From the NCBI RefSeq assembly GCF_022171985.1, contig NZ_JAJVHF010000005.1:186001-250000 (forward strand): a stretch of 64,000 nucleotides of DNA, written 5' to 3'. The notes below the pieces were generated by a model, which did no database searches, was not told the DNA's origin, and saw nothing but the letters and a program-made list of their open reading frames with translations. This DNA comes from Huaxiibacter chinensis. GTDB taxonomy: Bacteria > Pseudomonadota > Gammaproteobacteria > Enterobacterales > Enterobacteriaceae. A program made the position numbers and the translations under genes. This document shows, in pieces, positions 19,026-31,525 of the stretch (positions are counted from its first letter, which is position 1; each line of letters starts with the position of its first letter).

Positions 19026-20867
19026 CTAACGCAACACCATCAGCAGTGCCAGCACGACAACCGCACCGATGCTCATGGATGCAACATACCAGCGCAGATA
19101 TCCGTTCTCGCTCAGCAGCAGACCTTTGCCTGCAAAGCGGGAGAGGATGGCCGGGATGTTCATCATTGCGTTCATCGGATCGCGTTTCAGCAGCCACGCA
19201 ATGCCCAGGAATGGCTTCACGAAAATCTTATCGTACAGCCAGTCAAAGCCCCACGCGTTGTACCACCAGGTGCCAAGCAGACGGCCTGGCGCACTGTTGG
19301 CAATCGAGGTCACCAGCGTACGTTTGCCCAGCCACAGCCATGCCGCGATCAGGATGCCCGCAATGGCCACCACACCGGAGGTGATTTCAAGCGTCAGAAC
19401 GCGACCGTGCTCAAGCTCTGTGGTATCCGGCAGGACACCCTGCAGCGGTGGCACAATCATTGCCCCGATGAAGGTAGACAGGATCAGCAGCACAATCAGC
19501 GGCAGGTGGTGAGTAATCCCCTTCCCTGCGTGAGCGTGAATTTGTTCTTTACCGTGGAAGACGATGAAAATCATACGGAAGGTATACAAGGAGGTCATAA
19601 ACGCACCGACCAGACCCGCAACCATCAGATTGATATGACCATTAGCCATGGCACCCGCAAGGATTTCGTCCTTACTGAAGAAGCCCGCGGTAATCAGCGG
19701 CAGTGCCGCCAGCGCCGCGCCGCCCACCAGGAAGCAGACGTAGACCAGCGGAATGGATTTACGCAGGCCACCCATTTTGAAAATGTTCTGCTCATGGTGG
19801 CAGGCCAGAATGACCGAACCGGATGAGAGGAACAGCAGCGCTTTAAAGAACGCGTGCGTCATCAGGTGGAAAATGGCTGCGTCCCATGCCTGAACGCCCA
19901 GCGCCAGGAACATGTAACCAATCTGGCTCATGGTGGAGTAAGCAAGCACGCGTTTGATGTCGGTCTGGACCAGCGCGGCAAAGCCTGCCAGCACCAGCGT
20001 AACCGCACCGACGATGCCCACCAGATGCAGAATTTCCGGCGTCATCAGGAACAGACCATGTGTACGGGCAATCAGGTAGACACCCGCGGTTACCATGGTC
20101 GCGGCGTGGATCAGCGCGGAGACAGGCGTTGGGCCTGCCATCGCGTCAGCAAGCCATGTCTGCAACGGCAGCTGTGCGGATTTACCCACAGCACCACCCA
20201 GCAACATCAGCGTTGCCCACATCAGCATGTTGTTGCCCGCTTCGAAGTGTGCCGGCGCCAGTTCCACCATTTCGCGGAAGTTCAGCGTGCCCAGTTCGTT
20301 GTAAAGAATGAACAGCGCGAAGGCGAGGAAGACGTCACCCACGCGGGTCACGACGAACGCTTTCATGGCCGCTGCGCCATTCTTCGGATCGGTATAATAG
20401 AAACCGATCAGCAGGTAAGAGCAAAGCCCCACGCCTTCCCAGCCGAGATACATCAGCAGCAGGTTATCGGCCAGCACCAGAACAACCATGCTCGCGATAA
20501 ACAGGTTGGTGTAGGCGAAGAAGCGGGAGTAACCCTCTTCACCGCGCATATACCAGGACGCAAACATGTGGATCAGGAAGCCCACACCGGTCACCACGGA
20601 GAGCATGGTGAGGGAGAGACCATCCAGCACCAGGTTGAACCCGATATTGAAATCACCGACCGCCATCCAGGTCCACAGCGGCACGCTAAAGACCTGACGT
20701 CCGTTGTTGAAGAAGTCGATACCCGCGTACGCTGTCACCAGCGCAGCCAGACCGATAGAGCCAATGCCCACGGTTGCGGACAGATTCTCAGACCAGCGGC
20801 CGCGAGAAAATGCCAGCAGCACAAAGCCAATCAGCGGAAAAATAATGGTTAAGGCAAGCATGTTCAT
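19026..20867 (-). CDS. nuoL: NADH-quinone oxidoreductase subunit L
   Basis: The most distal pump subunit, 613 residues, exactly the E. coli length. The antiporter core shows [51 protein letters not shown] and [18 protein letters not shown]. The C-terminal part provides the long lateral helix that braces subunits M and N, ending in a last membrane helix ([15 protein letters not shown]). The start overlaps the nuoK stop by 4 bp. Confidence 0.97.
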   Translation of the reverse strand: MNMLALTIIFPLIGFVLLAFSRGRWSENLSATVGIGSIGLAALVTAYAGIDFFNNGRQVFSVPLWTWMAVGDFNIGFNLVLDGLSLTMLSVVTGVGFLIHMFASWYMRGEEGYSRFFAYTNLFIASMVVLVLADNLLLMYLGWEGVGLCSYLLIGFYYTDPKNGAAAMKAFVVTRVGDVFLAFALFILYNELGTLNFREMVELAPAHFEAGNNMLMWATLMLLGGAVGKSAQLPLQTWLADAMAGPTPVSALIHAATMVTAGVYLIARTHGLFLMTPEILHLVGIVGAVTLVLAGFAALVQTDIKRVLAYSTMSQIGYMFLALGVQAWDAAIFHLMTHAFFKALLFLSSGSVILACHHEQNIFKMGGLRKSIPLVYVCFLVGGAALAALPLITAGFFSKDEILAGAMANGHINLMVAGLVGAFMTSLYTFRMIFIVFHGKEQIHAHAGKGITHHLPLIVLLILSTFIGAMIVPPLQGVLPDTTELEHGRVLTLEITSGVVAIAGILIAAWLWLGKRTLVTSIANSAPGRLLGTWWYNAWGFDWLYDKIFVKPFLGIAWLLKRDPMNAMMNIPAILSRFAGKGLLLSENGYLRWYVASMSIGAVVVLALLMVLR

Positions 20868-21166
20868 CCACGCAACTCACTTACTGAATCGATGTTCAGG
20901 TTCTGGCGGCGACGATGGAGCTGCAGCAACAGCGCCAGGCCAATACTCGCTTCGGCAGCCGCAAGGCTGATAGCGAGAATGTACATAACCTGACCATCAG
21001 GCTGTCCCCAGTAGCTTCCGGCGACCACGAAGGCCAGCGCAGAGGCGTTGATCATGATTTCCAGACCAATCAGCATAAACAGCAGATTGCGGCGGATAAC
21101 CAGACCGGTTAAGCCCAGAACGAATAATATCGCGGCGAGGATCAGTCCATGTGTTAAAGGGATCAT
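20864..21166 (-). CDS. nuoK: NADH-quinone oxidoreductase subunit K
   Basis: MrpC-like membrane subunit of 100 residues with three helices. The buried glutamates used in proton transfer are visible in [11 protein letters not shown] and [16 protein letters not shown]. It overlaps nuoJ upstream and nuoL downstream by 4 bp each, so all three are translationally coupled. Confidence 0.97.
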   Translation of the reverse strand: MIPLTHGLILAAILFVLGLTGLVIRRNLLFMLIGLEIMINASALAFVVAGSYWGQPDGQVMYILAISLAAAEASIGLALLLQLHRRRQNLNIDSVSELRG

Positions 21167-21717
21167 GCGCGCTCCTCCATTTTTCTTTTCGCGCGATCGT
21201 CAGTACGATTGCTCAGCACCTCGCCAGCACGCTCTTCGCGGCCCACGTGGAAGGCAACAACCAGACCGGCCAGCAGCAGCATTGACGCCAGTTCAACCGC
21301 CAGGACGTACGGACCAAACAGCGCAATGCCCACTGCTTTCGCGCTAATCGGCGTGCCGTCGATGCCCTGGTCATTCACGCCCAGAATGGCGTAAACAATC
21401 ACCACCAGCATGATGGCCGACAAAATTGCCGGGCCAATCCAGACCTGCGGTTGTAACCACTGACGTTCCTGCTCAATTTCAGAGCCGCCCAGATTCAGCA
21501 TCATCACCACGAAGACGAACAGCACCATAATGGCCCCGGCGTAGACGATGATTTCCAGTGCACCCGCGAAATGCGCGCCCAGAGCGAAGAACACTCCGGA
21601 AATAGCCAGCAGCGAGATGATTAAATACAGCAGCGCATGCACCGGATTGGTGTGCGTAATCACTCGTAGCGTAGCCAGGATGGCGATGAGGCCACAGATA
21701 TAAAAAGCGAATTCCAT
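21163..21717 (-). CDS. nuoJ: NADH-quinone oxidoreductase subunit J
   Basis: Membrane subunit of 184 residues with five helices, including the conserved third helix [20 protein letters not shown] whose conformational change links quinone reduction to pumping. A soluble basic tail follows ([20 protein letters not shown]). It lies 10 bp after nuoI and overlaps nuoK. Confidence 0.97.
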   Translation of the reverse strand: MEFAFYICGLIAILATLRVITHTNPVHALLYLIISLLAISGVFFALGAHFAGALEIIVYAGAIMVLFVFVVMMLNLGGSEIEQERQWLQPQVWIGPAILSAIMLVVIVYAILGVNDQGIDGTPISAKAVGIALFGPYVLAVELASMLLLAGLVVAFHVGREERAGEVLSNRTDDRAKRKMEERA

Positions 21718-21727
21718 TGCCCTCTCC

Positions 21728-22270
21728 TTACGGTAACAGGCTCTTGACGTCGATAGGCTTGGCTTCGTTCTCTGCTTCGCCCTTATCTTTGCCGTCGATT
21801 GCCATACCCGCCATCCGGTAGAAGTTATATTCCGGGTATTTGCCCGGACCGGAAATCAGCAGATCCTCTTTCTCGTACACCAGATCCTGACGCTTGTACT
21901 CACCCAGTTCGAAATCCGGAGTCAGCTGAATCGCCGTGGTTGGGCACGCTTCTTCACACAGACCGCAGAAAATGCAGCGTGAGAAGTTAATGCGGAAAAA
22001 CTCAGGGTACCAGCGGCCATCAACCGTCTCTGCTTTTTGCAAAGAGATACAGCCTACCGGACAGGCTACCGCACACAGGTTACAGGCAACGCAGCGCTCT
22101 GAACCGTCCGGATCGCGCGTCAGCACGATACGACCACGATAGCGTGGCGGCAGATAGACCGGCTCTTCCGGGTACATCCGAGTTTCGCGTTTAGCAAACG
22201 CATGCAGGCCGATCATCCAGATACTGCGTACCTGGGTGCCGAAACCTACGAATAATTCTTTTAAGGTCAT
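21728..22270 (-). CDS. nuoI: NADH-quinone oxidoreductase subunit I
   Basis: Peripheral iron-sulfur subunit of 180 residues with two ferredoxin-type [4Fe-4S] motifs, [15 protein letters not shown] and [15 protein letters not shown], which hold clusters N6a and N6b on the path to cluster N2. An N-terminal amphipathic helix docks it on the membrane arm. The ATG is 13 bp after nuoH. Confidence 0.97.
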   Translation of the reverse strand: MTLKELFVGFGTQVRSIWMIGLHAFAKRETRMYPEEPVYLPPRYRGRIVLTRDPDGSERCVACNLCAVACPVGCISLQKAETVDGRWYPEFFRINFSRCIFCGLCEEACPTTAIQLTPDFELGEYKRQDLVYEKEDLLISGPGKYPEYNFYRMAGMAIDGKDKGEAENEAKPIDVKSLLP

Positions 22271-22283
22271 GGTCTAAAGCCCC

Positions 22284-23261
22284 TTATGGCTGCTGCCAGA
22301 GAATGACAGCCGCCGTTACCAACAAGTTGACGAGCGTCAGCGGCAGGCACACTTTCCAGCCGAAGGACATTACCTGGTCGTAACGAGGACGCGGTAAAGA
22401 CGCACGAATCAAAATGAACATCATCATGAAGAACGCGGTTTTCAGCGCGAACCAGATGAACGGCGGTAAGAACGGGCCATGCCAGCCACCAAAGAACAGC
22501 GTTACCATCAACGCGGAAATGGTGACGATACCGATGTATTCGCCCACGAAGAACAGACCGAATTTCATCCCGGAATATTCAATGTGGTAACCGTCGGCCA
22601 GTTCCTGTTCGGCTTCTGGCTGGTCAAACGGGTGACGGTGACAAACCGCCACGCCCGCGATAGCAAAGGTGACAAAACCAAAGAACTGCGGGATCACGTT
22701 CCAGATGTCAGCCTGGTTGTTGACGATGTCGGTCATGTTGAATGAACCGGCCTGTGCCACCACGCCCATCAGGGAAAGACCCAGGAACACTTCGTAGCTC
22801 AGCGTTTGCGCGGAAGCACGCATCGCACCCAGCAGGGAGTATTTGTTGTTACTGGACCAGCCTGCAAACAGCACCGCATAAACCGCGAGGCCTGCCATCA
22901 TCAGGAAGAACAGAATCCCGATATTCAGGTCAGCGACTACCCAGCTCGGGCTGACAGGAACAATCGCAAACGCCAGCAGCAGCGAGGTAAACGCAATCAT
23001 CGGCGCCAGCGTAAAGATGACGCGATCCGAGAAGCGCGGGATCCAGTCCTCTTTAAAGAACATTTTGATCATGTCCGCGACCAGCTGGAGTGAACCACCC
23101 CAGCCCACGCGGTTCGGTCCGTAACGGTTCTGGAACAGACCGAGCAGACGACGTTCACCAAAGCTCATGAACGCGCCGCAGGTAACGACCACCAGCAAAA
23201 TGACGACCGCCTTGAGAATGCTAAGCAGAATGTCGATAAGATCCGGCGTTAACCAACTCAT
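22284..23261 (-). CDS. nuoH: NADH-quinone oxidoreductase subunit H
   Basis: Membrane subunit of 325 residues that forms the quinone chamber with NuoB and NuoD. Conserved features are the [20 protein letters not shown] loop, the [20 protein letters not shown] loop and [15 protein letters not shown]. Its start overlaps the nuoG stop by 4 bp. About eight membrane helices are visible. Confidence 0.97.
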   Translation of the reverse strand: MSWLTPDLIDILLSILKAVVILLVVVTCGAFMSFGERRLLGLFQNRYGPNRVGWGGSLQLVADMIKMFFKEDWIPRFSDRVIFTLAPMIAFTSLLLAFAIVPVSPSWVVADLNIGILFFLMMAGLAVYAVLFAGWSSNNKYSLLGAMRASAQTLSYEVFLGLSLMGVVAQAGSFNMTDIVNNQADIWNVIPQFFGFVTFAIAGVAVCHRHPFDQPEAEQELADGYHIEYSGMKFGLFFVGEYIGIVTISALMVTLFFGGWHGPFLPPFIWFALKTAFFMMMFILIRASLPRPRYDQVMSFGWKVCLPLTLVNLLVTAAVILWQQP

Positions 23262-25984
23262 GCTTTTGCCTCCTGCAGATTATCAAGACGCGCGCCTGCC
23301 AGCACCGGTGCAATACCCGGCATGCCCATTGGCAAACCAACCTGCCCTGCCGTCAGGCCTTCAGAAATAATCAGCGGTAAGCTGATTGTCTGGCCTTCGT
23401 AGCTAAAGGAGACATGGCTGCCCGCATTAACGCCCAGCTTCGCGGCGTCTGCCGGATTGAGCTTAATGTAAGGCTGTGGCATACGGCTCTGGAATACAGG
23501 AGAACGCTGGGACATCTCGTCACTACCAAACAGATGGTAGTAAGGCGCGATACGCCAGTTTCCTTCCTGAGCCTGGAAGCTTTCCGGAACGGTGGTAAAG
23601 AACTCCAGGCCGGTTTCAGAGGCTTCAATCAGACGCACTCCCGGGTCGCCATGACGCAGAGAGCCCCCCACTTCGGCCTGGAATTTATTCCATGCCTGCG
23701 GGGAGTTCCAGCCTGGTGCCCATGCAAATGGAATCTGCGAGCGTGGTGCGGACGGCTGGTTGTTCCCTTCCATTGAGAAGGCAAACATGGTGTCTTTATC
23801 TTGCGGCTGACGTGGCTCGTGAACGCTAATGTTCGCACGCATAGCGGTACGACCACTGTAACGATGCGGTTCACGCGCCAGTTTCTGGCCACGAATACGG
23901 AAGCTTGCGTCCGGCGCAGCATCTTTAATGCCAGCCAGCTGAGGCAGTTTTTCAACCACGGCGTCGATCACATGATCGAGCTGGGTCCAGTCAACCTGAC
24001 GGTTTTCCACGGTGCTGTGCAGCGAGTGCAGCCAGCGCCAGCTTTCCAGCATGATGATGTTGCTGTCGTAGTACGCCGGGTCATACACCTGGAAGAAACG
24101 CTGTGCACGGCCTTCGTTGTTGATAACCGTACCGTCGCTTTCCGCGAAGCTTGCCGCAGAGAGCACAAGGTGCGCTTTGTCCATAATCGCCGTACGCTGA
24201 TGGTCAATCACCATCACCAGCGGCGCTTTGGAAAGGGCTGCGTCAACGCGTGCCGCTGAAGCATGACGATGCAGATCGTTCTCAAGAACAATCACGCCAT
24301 CTGCCGCACCGGATTCCAGTTCGCTGAGCGCTTCTTCAAGAGAACCGCCGCCCATCATACCCAGTCCGACACTGTTCACCGCACGGGCAATCATGGTAAC
24401 GCCCACATCCGCGCCACGCCCTTTCAGGGCTTTCGCCACGTTCGCAGCGGCCTGAATAACATCAGGACTGCCGGCGTTGGTGCCGGAGATAATCAGTGGT
24501 TTTTTAGCCCCTGCCAGCGCCTGAACGATCACGTCGATCTTGCTTTGCAGGTCACGATCCAGCCCTTCGACAGCCGGCGCGCTGTTGTCCAGCGCGTGGG
24601 CAATAGCAAAGCCAAGACGCGCCTGATCTTCAACCGGCGCACGGTATGTCCATGCGGCGATATCATCAAGACGGGTGTTATCCACGTTGGTGACAAACAA
24701 CGGATGCTTCGCACGCTGACCGATGTTCAGGATTGCTGCAATCTGCCAGTCGGCCACTTTCTGAGCCGCCGCCATTTCACGCGCTTTACCTTTCACCGCC
24801 TGACGAACGGCCAGGGCAGCGCGAGCGCCGGTCTGGGTCAGATCTTCACCCAGCACCAGAACGGCATCGTAAGATTCGATTTCACGCAGCGCAGGGGTAT
24901 GAATACCGCCTTCGCGCAGTACTTTCAGTACCAGCTGCAGACGTTCCTGCTCGCCGGTCGCGATACCGGTATAGAAGTTTTCAGCACCAACCAGCTCACG
25001 CAGCGCGAAGTTGCTTTCAACGCTGGCACGCGGCGAACCAATACCGATCACTTTCTTCGACTGGCGCAGAATATCTGCGGCACCCTGCATCGCCTGTTCG
25101 GCATTCAGGGTAATAAGGTCATCGCCACGACGTTGAACCGGCTGACGCGGACGGTCTTTCAGGTTCACATAGCCATAGCCGAAACGACCACGGTCGCAAA
25201 GGAAGTAGTGGTTAACGGTACCGTTATAACGGTTTTCGATACGGCGCAGTTCGCCATAACGTTCACCCGGACTGGTGTTACAACCCAGGGAGCACTGCTG
25301 GCAGATGCTAGGTGCAAACTGCATGTCCCATTTACGGTTGTAGCGCTCGGAGTGCGTTTTATCGGTGAATACGCCGGTCGGGCAAATTTCGACCAGGTTA
25401 CCGGAGAATTCGCTTTCAAGCGTGCCATCTTCCGGACGACCGAAGTAGACGTTGTCATGTGCGCCATACACGCCCAAATCCTGACCGTCTGCGTAATCTT
25501 TGTAATAACGCACGCAGCGATAGCAGGCGATGCAGCGGTTCATTTCATGAGAGATGAACGGCCCCAAATCCTGGTTACGGTGGGTACGCTTAGTAAAACG
25601 ATAGCGACGGAAGCTGTGACCGGTCATCACGGTCATATCCTGAAGGTGGCAGTTACCGCCCTCTTCACAGACCGGACAGTCGTGCGGGTGGTTGGTCATC
25701 AACCACTCCACCACGCTTTCACGGAACTGCTTCGCTTCTGCGTCATCGATCGAAATAAAAGTGCCTTCGGTTGCTGGTGTCATACAGGACATGACCAGGC
25801 GACCACGCGTGTCTTCCGCGTTTTGATATTGCTTCACCGCACACTGGCGGCAAGCACCGACGCTTCCCAGCGCCGGATGCCAGCAAAAATACGGAATATC
25901 GAGGCCAAGAGACAGACAAGCTTCTAGCAGGTTGTCCGCCCCGTTGACTTCGTATTCTTTGCCGTCTACATGAATCGTAGCCAT
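23258..25984 (-). CDS. nuoG: NADH-quinone oxidoreductase subunit G
   Basis: Largest peripheral subunit, 908 residues. The N-terminal ferredoxin domain binds a [2Fe-2S] cluster ([15 protein letters not shown]). Next come the His-Cys [4Fe-4S] site around [16 protein letters not shown], the CIACYRC and CPTGVF clusters, and the extra N7 cluster (CQQCSLGC), then a molybdopterin-oxidoreductase-like domain with no catalytic role. I start at ATG 25982-25984 ([12 protein letters not shown]): GGAA sits about 9 bases before it, and it gives the E. coli length. An ATG two codons upstream is too close to that site. The gap from nuoF is 54 bp. Confidence 0.97.
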   Translation of the reverse strand: MATIHVDGKEYEVNGADNLLEACLSLGLDIPYFCWHPALGSVGACRQCAVKQYQNAEDTRGRLVMSCMTPATEGTFISIDDAEAKQFRESVVEWLMTNHPHDCPVCEEGGNCHLQDMTVMTGHSFRRYRFTKRTHRNQDLGPFISHEMNRCIACYRCVRYYKDYADGQDLGVYGAHDNVYFGRPEDGTLESEFSGNLVEICPTGVFTDKTHSERYNRKWDMQFAPSICQQCSLGCNTSPGERYGELRRIENRYNGTVNHYFLCDRGRFGYGYVNLKDRPRQPVQRRGDDLITLNAEQAMQGAADILRQSKKVIGIGSPRASVESNFALRELVGAENFYTGIATGEQERLQLVLKVLREGGIHTPALREIESYDAVLVLGEDLTQTGARAALAVRQAVKGKAREMAAAQKVADWQIAAILNIGQRAKHPLFVTNVDNTRLDDIAAWTYRAPVEDQARLGFAIAHALDNSAPAVEGLDRDLQSKIDVIVQALAGAKKPLIISGTNAGSPDVIQAAANVAKALKGRGADVGVTMIARAVNSVGLGMMGGGSLEEALSELESGAADGVIVLENDLHRHASAARVDAALSKAPLVMVIDHQRTAIMDKAHLVLSAASFAESDGTVINNEGRAQRFFQVYDPAYYDSNIIMLESWRWLHSLHSTVENRQVDWTQLDHVIDAVVEKLPQLAGIKDAAPDASFRIRGQKLAREPHRYSGRTAMRANISVHEPRQPQDKDTMFAFSMEGNNQPSAPRSQIPFAWAPGWNSPQAWNKFQAEVGGSLRHGDPGVRLIEASETGLEFFTTVPESFQAQEGNWRIAPYYHLFGSDEMSQRSPVFQSRMPQPYIKLNPADAAKLGVNAGSHVSFSYEGQTISLPLIISEGLTAGQVGLPMGMPGIAPVLAGARLDNLQEAKA

Positions 25985-26038
25985 TAGCATGCTTCCAGTT
26001 GGCTCAGACAGGTCTGAGCGTTAATCAAAATTCTGTTT

Positions 26039-27376
26039 TTACCAGCGCGCTTTCAGCAGGTTCGGCTGAATCCCATTAATCGCATGGGTATTGCTGAACG
26101 GCTGCTTGATGCCTGCTTCGAATTCGTCGCGGAAATATTTTATCGCGCTCTGCAGTGGCTCTACGGCGCCTGGTGCGTGGGCACAGAAGGTTTTACCCGG
26201 GCCCAGGAATCGACACAGTTGCTCAAGTGTCTCGATGTCGCCAGGCTGGCCTTCGCCACGTTCGATGGCACGCAGGATCTTCACGCTCCACGGCAGACCG
26301 TCACGGCATGGCGTACACCAGCCGCAGGACTCGCGGGCAAAGAACTCTTCCAGGTTACGCACCAGCGAGACCATGCCGATCTCGTGGTCGACGGCCATCG
26401 CCAGCGCCGTACCCAGACGGCTGCCTGCTTTACCAATGCTTTCGAATTCCATCGGCAGGTCAAGGTGGGCTTCGGTCAGGAAGTCAGTCCCTGCCCCACC
26501 CGGCTGCCAGGCTTTAAATTTCAGGCCATCGCGCATGCCGCCAGCGTAGTCTTCAAGAATTTCGCGGGCAGTGGTGCCAAACGGCAGTTCCCACAGGCCT
26601 GGGTTTTTAACGCGACCCGAGAAGCCCATCAGCTTGGTACCGGCATCTTTACTTTTTGAGATGCCCTGATACCACTCTACGCCGTTTGCCAGAATGGCCG
26701 GGACGTTACACAGGGTTTCAACGTTGTTAACGCACGTTGGTTTACCCCATACGCCGGAGCTTGCCGGGAACGGAGGCTTGGAACGTGGGTTCGCACGGCG
26801 GCCTTCCAGGGAGTTAATCAGTGCGGTCTCTTCACCACAGATATAACGCCCTGCGCCGGTGTGCACGAACAGTTCAAAGTCAAAACCGGTGCCAAGAATG
26901 TTTTTACCTAACAGGCCCGCTTCGGTTGCTTCGGCGATGGCGCGACGCAGGTTTTCAGCTGCTTCGATGTACTCACCGCGCAGGAAGATGTAGCCACGGT
27001 AGGCTTTCAGCGCAAACGCGGAGATCAGCATGCCTTCCACCAGCAGGTGCGGCAGCTGTTCCATCAGCAGGCGGTCTTTATAGGTGCCCGGCTCCATTTC
27101 ATCGGCGTTACACAGCAGGTAACGGATGTTCATGGATTCGTCTTTTGGCATCAGGCTCCACTTCAGACCGGTGGAGAAGCCCGCACCGCCACGCCCTTTC
27201 AGACCGGAATCTTTCACGGCATTGACGATATCGTCCGGCGCCATGCCAGACAGCGCTTTGCGTGCCCCTTCATAACCGTTTTTGCTTTGATATTCTTCAA
27301 GCCATACCGGCTGTTTATCATCGCGAAGACGCCAGGTCAGCGGATGCGTCTCAGCAGTACGAATTACCGTTTTCAT
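26039..27376 (-). CDS. nuoF: NADH-quinone oxidoreductase subunit F
   Basis: NADH- and FMN-binding subunit of 445 residues, same length as in E. coli. The NADH/FMN glycine-rich region is [20 protein letters not shown] with [12 protein letters not shown] and [16 protein letters not shown]. The C-terminal [4Fe-4S] cluster N3 uses [12 protein letters not shown] plus a later cysteine in GKTFCAHA. It overlaps nuoE by 4 bp. Confidence 0.97.
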   Translation of the reverse strand: MKTVIRTAETHPLTWRLRDDKQPVWLEEYQSKNGYEGARKALSGMAPDDIVNAVKDSGLKGRGGAGFSTGLKWSLMPKDESMNIRYLLCNADEMEPGTYKDRLLMEQLPHLLVEGMLISAFALKAYRGYIFLRGEYIEAAENLRRAIAEATEAGLLGKNILGTGFDFELFVHTGAGRYICGEETALINSLEGRRANPRSKPPFPASSGVWGKPTCVNNVETLCNVPAILANGVEWYQGISKSKDAGTKLMGFSGRVKNPGLWELPFGTTAREILEDYAGGMRDGLKFKAWQPGGAGTDFLTEAHLDLPMEFESIGKAGSRLGTALAMAVDHEIGMVSLVRNLEEFFARESCGWCTPCRDGLPWSVKILRAIERGEGQPGDIETLEQLCRFLGPGKTFCAHAPGAVEPLQSAIKYFRDEFEAGIKQPFSNTHAINGIQPNLLKARW

Positions 27377-27873
27377 TTGTACCGCTCCAGCAGGTCAGGA
27401 ATCGCTTCCGGCGTGAGATGGCTATGAGTGTCCTCATCAATCATCATGCTCGGTCCCTTGTCGCAGTTACCCAGGCAGCAGGTCGGAAGCAGCGTAAAAC
27501 GACCGTCGAAGGTCGTCTGTCCCGGCTTGATATCGAGTTTTTTCTCGAGAGCCGCCTGAATCCCCTGGTATCCCGTGATATGGCAGACCACGCTGTCGCA
27601 ATAGCGAATCACGTGTCGGCCTACCGGCTGGCGGAAGATTTGGCTATAGAATGTCGCCACGCCTTCCACGTCGCTTGCCGGGATACCCAGCACATCGGCG
27701 ATCGCGTAGATCGCGCCATCCGGCACCCAGCCGCGCTGCTTTTGTACGATTTTCAGCGCTTCAATGGACGCCGCACGCGGGTCTTCGTAGTGGTGCATCT
27801 CGTGCTCAATCGCCGCACGTTCTGCTTCACTCAGCTCAAAAGCCTCGGTTTGTGGTTGTTCATTCTCGTGCAT
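27373..27873 (-). CDS. nuoE: NADH-quinone oxidoreductase subunit E
   Basis: Thioredoxin-like [2Fe-2S] subunit of 166 residues. Cluster N1a ligands are in YCDSVVCHI and [11 protein letters not shown]. It partners NuoF and NuoG in the NADH-dehydrogenase module. It begins 2 bp after nuoC and overlaps nuoF by 4 bp. Confidence 0.97.
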   Translation of the reverse strand: MHENEQPQTEAFELSEAERAAIEHEMHHYEDPRAASIEALKIVQKQRGWVPDGAIYAIADVLGIPASDVEGVATFYSQIFRQPVGRHVIRYCDSVVCHITGYQGIQAALEKKLDIKPGQTTFDGRFTLLPTCCLGNCDKGPSMMIDEDTHSHLTPEAIPDLLERYK

Positions 27874-27875
27874 AA

Positions 27876-29675
27876 TTAGCGGTCCACATCTGACATAACA
27901 AAGTCGATACTACCCAGATACACAATCAGGTCAGAGACCAGACTGCCGCGAATGGCGGCCGGGATCTGCTGCAGGTGCGCGAAGCTCGGCGTACGCACAC
28001 GGGTACGGTAGCTCATAGTGCTGCCGTCACTCGTCAGGTAGTAACTGTTGATACCCTTGGTCGCTTCAATCATCTGGAAGGACTCCTGCGCCGGCATGAC
28101 CGGGCCCCAGGAAACCTGCAGGAAGTGCGTAATCAAGGTTTCGATATGTTGCAGCGTGCGCTCTTTCGGTGGCGGCGTCGTCAGCGGGTGATCCGCTTTG
28201 AACGGGCCTTCCGGCATGTTGTTGAGGCACTGCTCAAGGATACGCAGACTCTGGCGCAGCTCTTCAACTTTCAGCATCACGCGGGTATAGCAGTCAGACA
28301 CACCACCGCCAACCGGGACTTCAAAGTCGAAGTTTTCATAGCCGGAATAAGGACGGGCTTTACGCACGTCGAAATCGATACCCGTTGCGCGCAGGCCAGC
28401 ACCGGTGGTGCCCCACTCCAGCGCTTCTTTCGCACCGTAAGCGGCCACGCCTTTCGAACGACCAATCAGAATGGTGTTGCGCAGTGCGGCTTTTTCATAG
28501 GAAGCCAGACGCTTCGGCATCCAGTCGAGGAATTCGCGCAGCAGACGATCCCAGCCGCGAGGCAGATCGTGTGCCACACCGCCGATACGGAACCAGGCCG
28601 GGTGCATACGGAAACCGGTGATGGCTTCGACCAAATCGTAGATTTTCTGACGATCGGTAAAGGCGAAGAAGACCGGCGTCATCGCCCCGACGTCCTGGAT
28701 GAACGTAGAGATGTAGAGCAGGTGGCTGTTGATGCGGAACAGTTCTGACAGCATGACGCGAATCACGTTAACGCGATCCGGCGTGGTAATGCCTGCCAGT
28801 TTTTCAACGGCCAGTACGTAAGGCATTTCGTTTACGCAGCCGCCGAGGTACTCGATACGGTCAGTGTAAGGAATGTAGCTGTGCCAGGATTGACGCTCGC
28901 CCATTTTCTCAGCACCACGGTGGTGATAACCGATATCAGGCACGCAGTCGACAATCTCTTCGCCATCGAGCTGAAGAATAATACGGAATGCACCGTGCGC
29001 AGACGGGTGGTTCGGGCCGAGGTTGAGGAACATGAAGTCCTCGTTTTCGGTGCCGCGCTTCATGCCCCAGTCTTCCGGCTTGAAGGTCAGCGCTTCCATC
29101 TCCAGATCCTGTTTTGCTTTGGTCAGCTCAAACGGATCGAATTCGGTGGCGCGTGCCGGGTAGTCTTTACGCAGCGGGTGACCGGTCCAGGTCTGCGGCA
29201 TCATGATGCGCGTCAGGTGCGGGTGGCCATCAAAGGTCATGCCAAACATTTCCCAGGTTTCGCGCTCATACCAGTTGGCGTTCGGGAAAAGTTTGGTGAT
29301 CGTCGGCAGATGCATGTCGTTTTCAGACAATGCCACCTTGAGCATGATATCCGTATTACGGTCTATTGAGATCAGGTGGTAGAAAACGGAAAAATCCGCA
29401 GCAGGGAGACCCTGGCGGTGCGTACGCAGACGTTCATCCATGCCGTGTAAGTCAAACAGCATGACGTAAGGTTTCGGCAATTTCTTGAGGAAATCGACCA
29501 CTTCCAGTAATTGTTCACGTTTCACCCAAACAACGGGTACCCCGGTGCGGGTGGCCTGAACAGTAAAGGCATCCGGCCCAAAACGGTTGCGCAGTTCGCC
29601 AATAACCGGGTCATCCAGATGGTCCCGGGTAAGACTCGCGGCTTGCGCGGTTAAGTCGGTCATATTGTTCACCAT
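27876..29675 (-). CDS. nuoC: NADH-quinone oxidoreductase fused subunit C/D
   Basis: Fused NuoCD protein of 599 residues. The first 190 or so are the 30-kDa NuoC domain ([19 protein letters not shown]). The rest is the 49-kDa NuoD domain with [26 protein letters not shown] and the C-terminal [19 protein letters not shown], which line the quinone site. The C-D fusion is normal in enteric bacteria, whereas many other organisms have two genes. It is 89 bp downstream of nuoB. Confidence 0.97.
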   Translation of the reverse strand: MVNNMTDLTAQAASLTRDHLDDPVIGELRNRFGPDAFTVQATRTGVPVVWVKREQLLEVVDFLKKLPKPYVMLFDLHGMDERLRTHRQGLPAADFSVFYHLISIDRNTDIMLKVALSENDMHLPTITKLFPNANWYERETWEMFGMTFDGHPHLTRIMMPQTWTGHPLRKDYPARATEFDPFELTKAKQDLEMEALTFKPEDWGMKRGTENEDFMFLNLGPNHPSAHGAFRIILQLDGEEIVDCVPDIGYHHRGAEKMGERQSWHSYIPYTDRIEYLGGCVNEMPYVLAVEKLAGITTPDRVNVIRVMLSELFRINSHLLYISTFIQDVGAMTPVFFAFTDRQKIYDLVEAITGFRMHPAWFRIGGVAHDLPRGWDRLLREFLDWMPKRLASYEKAALRNTILIGRSKGVAAYGAKEALEWGTTGAGLRATGIDFDVRKARPYSGYENFDFEVPVGGGVSDCYTRVMLKVEELRQSLRILEQCLNNMPEGPFKADHPLTTPPPKERTLQHIETLITHFLQVSWGPVMPAQESFQMIEATKGINSYYLTSDGSTMSYRTRVRTPSFAHLQQIPAAIRGSLVSDLIVYLGSIDFVMSDVDR

Positions 29676-29764
29676 TGCAAATGGTCCGTGGTGACTGTCG
29701 GGCGTGGCTTCGCGCTATTTGAATAGTGATATGCGAAGGTTGACTCCATGCCCACAGGCGCAAA

Positions 29765-30439
29765 TTAAATTTCGTCAGGCGTACGCAGGTTGGTCACTGC
29801 GATACGTTCGCCGCGTTTACGCTCGCGCTCAGACTGCATATTGGCGCGGTAGACACCCTGATCGCCAACCACCCAGGAGAGCGGACGGCGCTCTTTCCCG
29901 ATGGAATCCTGCAGCAGCATCAACGCCTGCATGTAAGCTTCCGGACGTGGTGGACAGCCAGGGATGTACACATCCACCGGGATAAACTTATCGACGCCCT
30001 GCACGACAGAATAAATGTCGTACATACCACCGGAATTTGCACATGCCCCCATGGAAATGACCCATTTCGGCTCGAGCATTTGATCGTAAAGACGTTGAAT
30101 GACGGGAGCCATTTTGGTGAAGCAGGTGCCTGCAACCACCATCAGGTCAGCCTGACGAGGGGAAGCACGCAGTACCTCAGCACCAAAACGCGCAACGTCA
30201 TGCACCGCAGTGAATGACGTCACCATTTCAACGTAGCAGCAAGAAAGACCAAAGTTGTATGGCCAAATGGAGTTCTTACGCCCCCAGTTAACCATGTCGT
30301 GCATGGCATTTTCGAGCTTGCCCATGTACACGCTTTTGTTGACTTCTTGCTCCAGGGGGTCGGTTACGATCTCCTGTTTTTGCAGGGGGTAACGGTCATT
30401 CTCACCGTTAGGATCTATGCGGGTGAGCGTATAATCCAT
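29765..30439 (-). CDS. nuoB: NADH-quinone oxidoreductase subunit B
   Basis: Subunit of 224 residues holding the terminal cluster N2 next to the quinone site. The ligands are the tandem cysteines in GLSCCYVEM, plus GTCFTKMAP and PGCPPRPEA. The motif [12 protein letters not shown] is also conserved. It begins 15 bp after nuoA. It is a few residues longer than E. coli NuoB, the extra residues lying at the termini. Confidence 0.97.
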   Translation of the reverse strand: MDYTLTRIDPNGENDRYPLQKQEIVTDPLEQEVNKSVYMGKLENAMHDMVNWGRKNSIWPYNFGLSCCYVEMVTSFTAVHDVARFGAEVLRASPRQADLMVVAGTCFTKMAPVIQRLYDQMLEPKWVISMGACANSGGMYDIYSVVQGVDKFIPVDVYIPGCPPRPEAYMQALMLLQDSIGKERRPLSWVVGDQGVYRANMQSERERKRGERIAVTNLRTPDEI

Positions 30440-30454
30440 CTTATTGCCTCGCTG

Positions 30455-30895
30455 TTACTGCTGACGATTAGAGTTACTGTTTTCCGGATTGCTCAGTCCA
30501 CGACGTGAGCGCACAGGTGTCCAGTCCAGCGCGCCGATGCGCACCAGGTAAAGCAGACCGGCCAGTAGCACTAAAATGAAAATTGCGGCTTCGACAAAGC
30601 CAACCCATCCGCTTTCGCGAATTGACGTTGACCAGGCGAAAAGGTAGAGCGCTTCAACGTCGAAGATGACGAAGAACATGGCCACCAGATAGAACTTGGC
30701 GGACAGGCGTAAGCGAGCGGTACCTACTGAATCAATACCTGATTCGAAAGGTGTGTTTTTGTGCCTTGCGCGGGCGCGACCGCCCAGGAACCAGCCGCCG
30801 ACTAACATCAGGCAGCACAGACCTATGGCAACAATAAGAAAGATTGCGAATGCCCAATGGTGAGCGACGACTTCTGTGGATGTTGACATACTCAT
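30455..30895 (-). CDS. nuoA: NADH-quinone oxidoreductase subunit A
   Basis: First gene of the operon, a membrane subunit of 146 residues with three helices. The conserved loop [25 protein letters not shown] and the acidic helix [14 protein letters not shown] are present. The N-terminus [14 protein letters not shown] matches E. coli. The upstream 630-bp region carries the nuo promoters. Confidence 0.97.
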   Translation of the reverse strand: MSMSTSTEVVAHHWAFAIFLIVAIGLCCLMLVGGWFLGGRARARHKNTPFESGIDSVGTARLRLSAKFYLVAMFFVIFDVEALYLFAWSTSIRESGWVGFVEAAIFILVLLAGLLYLVRIGALDWTPVRSRRGLSNPENSNSNRQQ

Positions 30896-31525
30896 TGCTT
30901 ACTCATCAAAAGTGATATCTACAACGCTGCTCTTACTGGCAGATGGACATCACATCGATTCATGGGGAGGAATGAAAAACCTTACACCGACTGTCAGAAA
31001 TGAGACGTAGACAGCAAAATGATGTGGTTTTTTACTCCTTTCTATAACCTTTTGTCAACTTTAACAAAGGTTTCTTCACATTAAATCACATAGAGTGATT
31101 CTCATTAACAATTCATGCCCTTTAACCCTGGTGGGTAGATGACTTTACGTCAACGGCATCCTGTTGAATCGTGTCCGTTTTGGAAGTAAAAAAAATAACC
31201 CTCCTATTTTGACAGGATTCGCTGCCGATTCCTCCCCCCAAAGAGGAGTATTTTCTTGATCTGTGACACGCTTTTGTTAATTGAATCAAAAAAACAGCAA
31301 CATTTTCGCCGTTTTTTTAACATCTGGCTCATGAGGACTGTGTAGAATGCCAGATCGGTTAAAATTCCTCCTTTGTTATTCATCCAGCTGATTATAAAGC
31401 CTATTTTACTATAACCATTAGGTTTTTAATGTTATTTTTTGCAAAAAAAAACCACTCAGCCGAAAACAGGCTTGAGTGGTTTCTTTCTACACTTACAAAT
31501 TGTTACGAGAATTCTATGAGCGAGA
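30896..31525 (-). promoter_or_regulatory. nuo operon control region (nuoA-lrhA gap)
   Basis: About 630 bases without a gene, AT-rich, between nuoA and the end of lrhA. In E. coli the matching region holds the nuo promoters and sites for ArcA, NarL, FNR and IHF. Here I see two ArcA-like stretches: TGTTAATTGAAT at 31275-31286 (plus), and TTGTTAATGAGAAT at 31112-31099 (minus). I cannot place the start sites with confidence. The lrhA terminator occupies 31443-31481. Confidence 0.55.
31443..31481 (-). terminator. lrhA terminator
   Basis: On the minus strand an inverted repeat, AACCACTCAAGCC (31481-31469) against GGCTGAGTGGTT (31461-31450), with a 7-base loop and one bulge, is followed by a run of about nine T. 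It lies 45 bp after the lrhA stop and separates lrhA from the nuo promoter region. Confidence 0.88.

Noticed and set aside
19854-20852. 332-codon plus-strand open frame opposite nuoL
   Set aside because: His/Gln-rich antisense shadow without family resemblance.
24263-25927. Long plus-strand open frame of 554 codons opposite nuoG
   Set aside because: It mirrors the codon pattern of nuoG, which is fully conserved to known function; no domain is recognisable in the antisense product.
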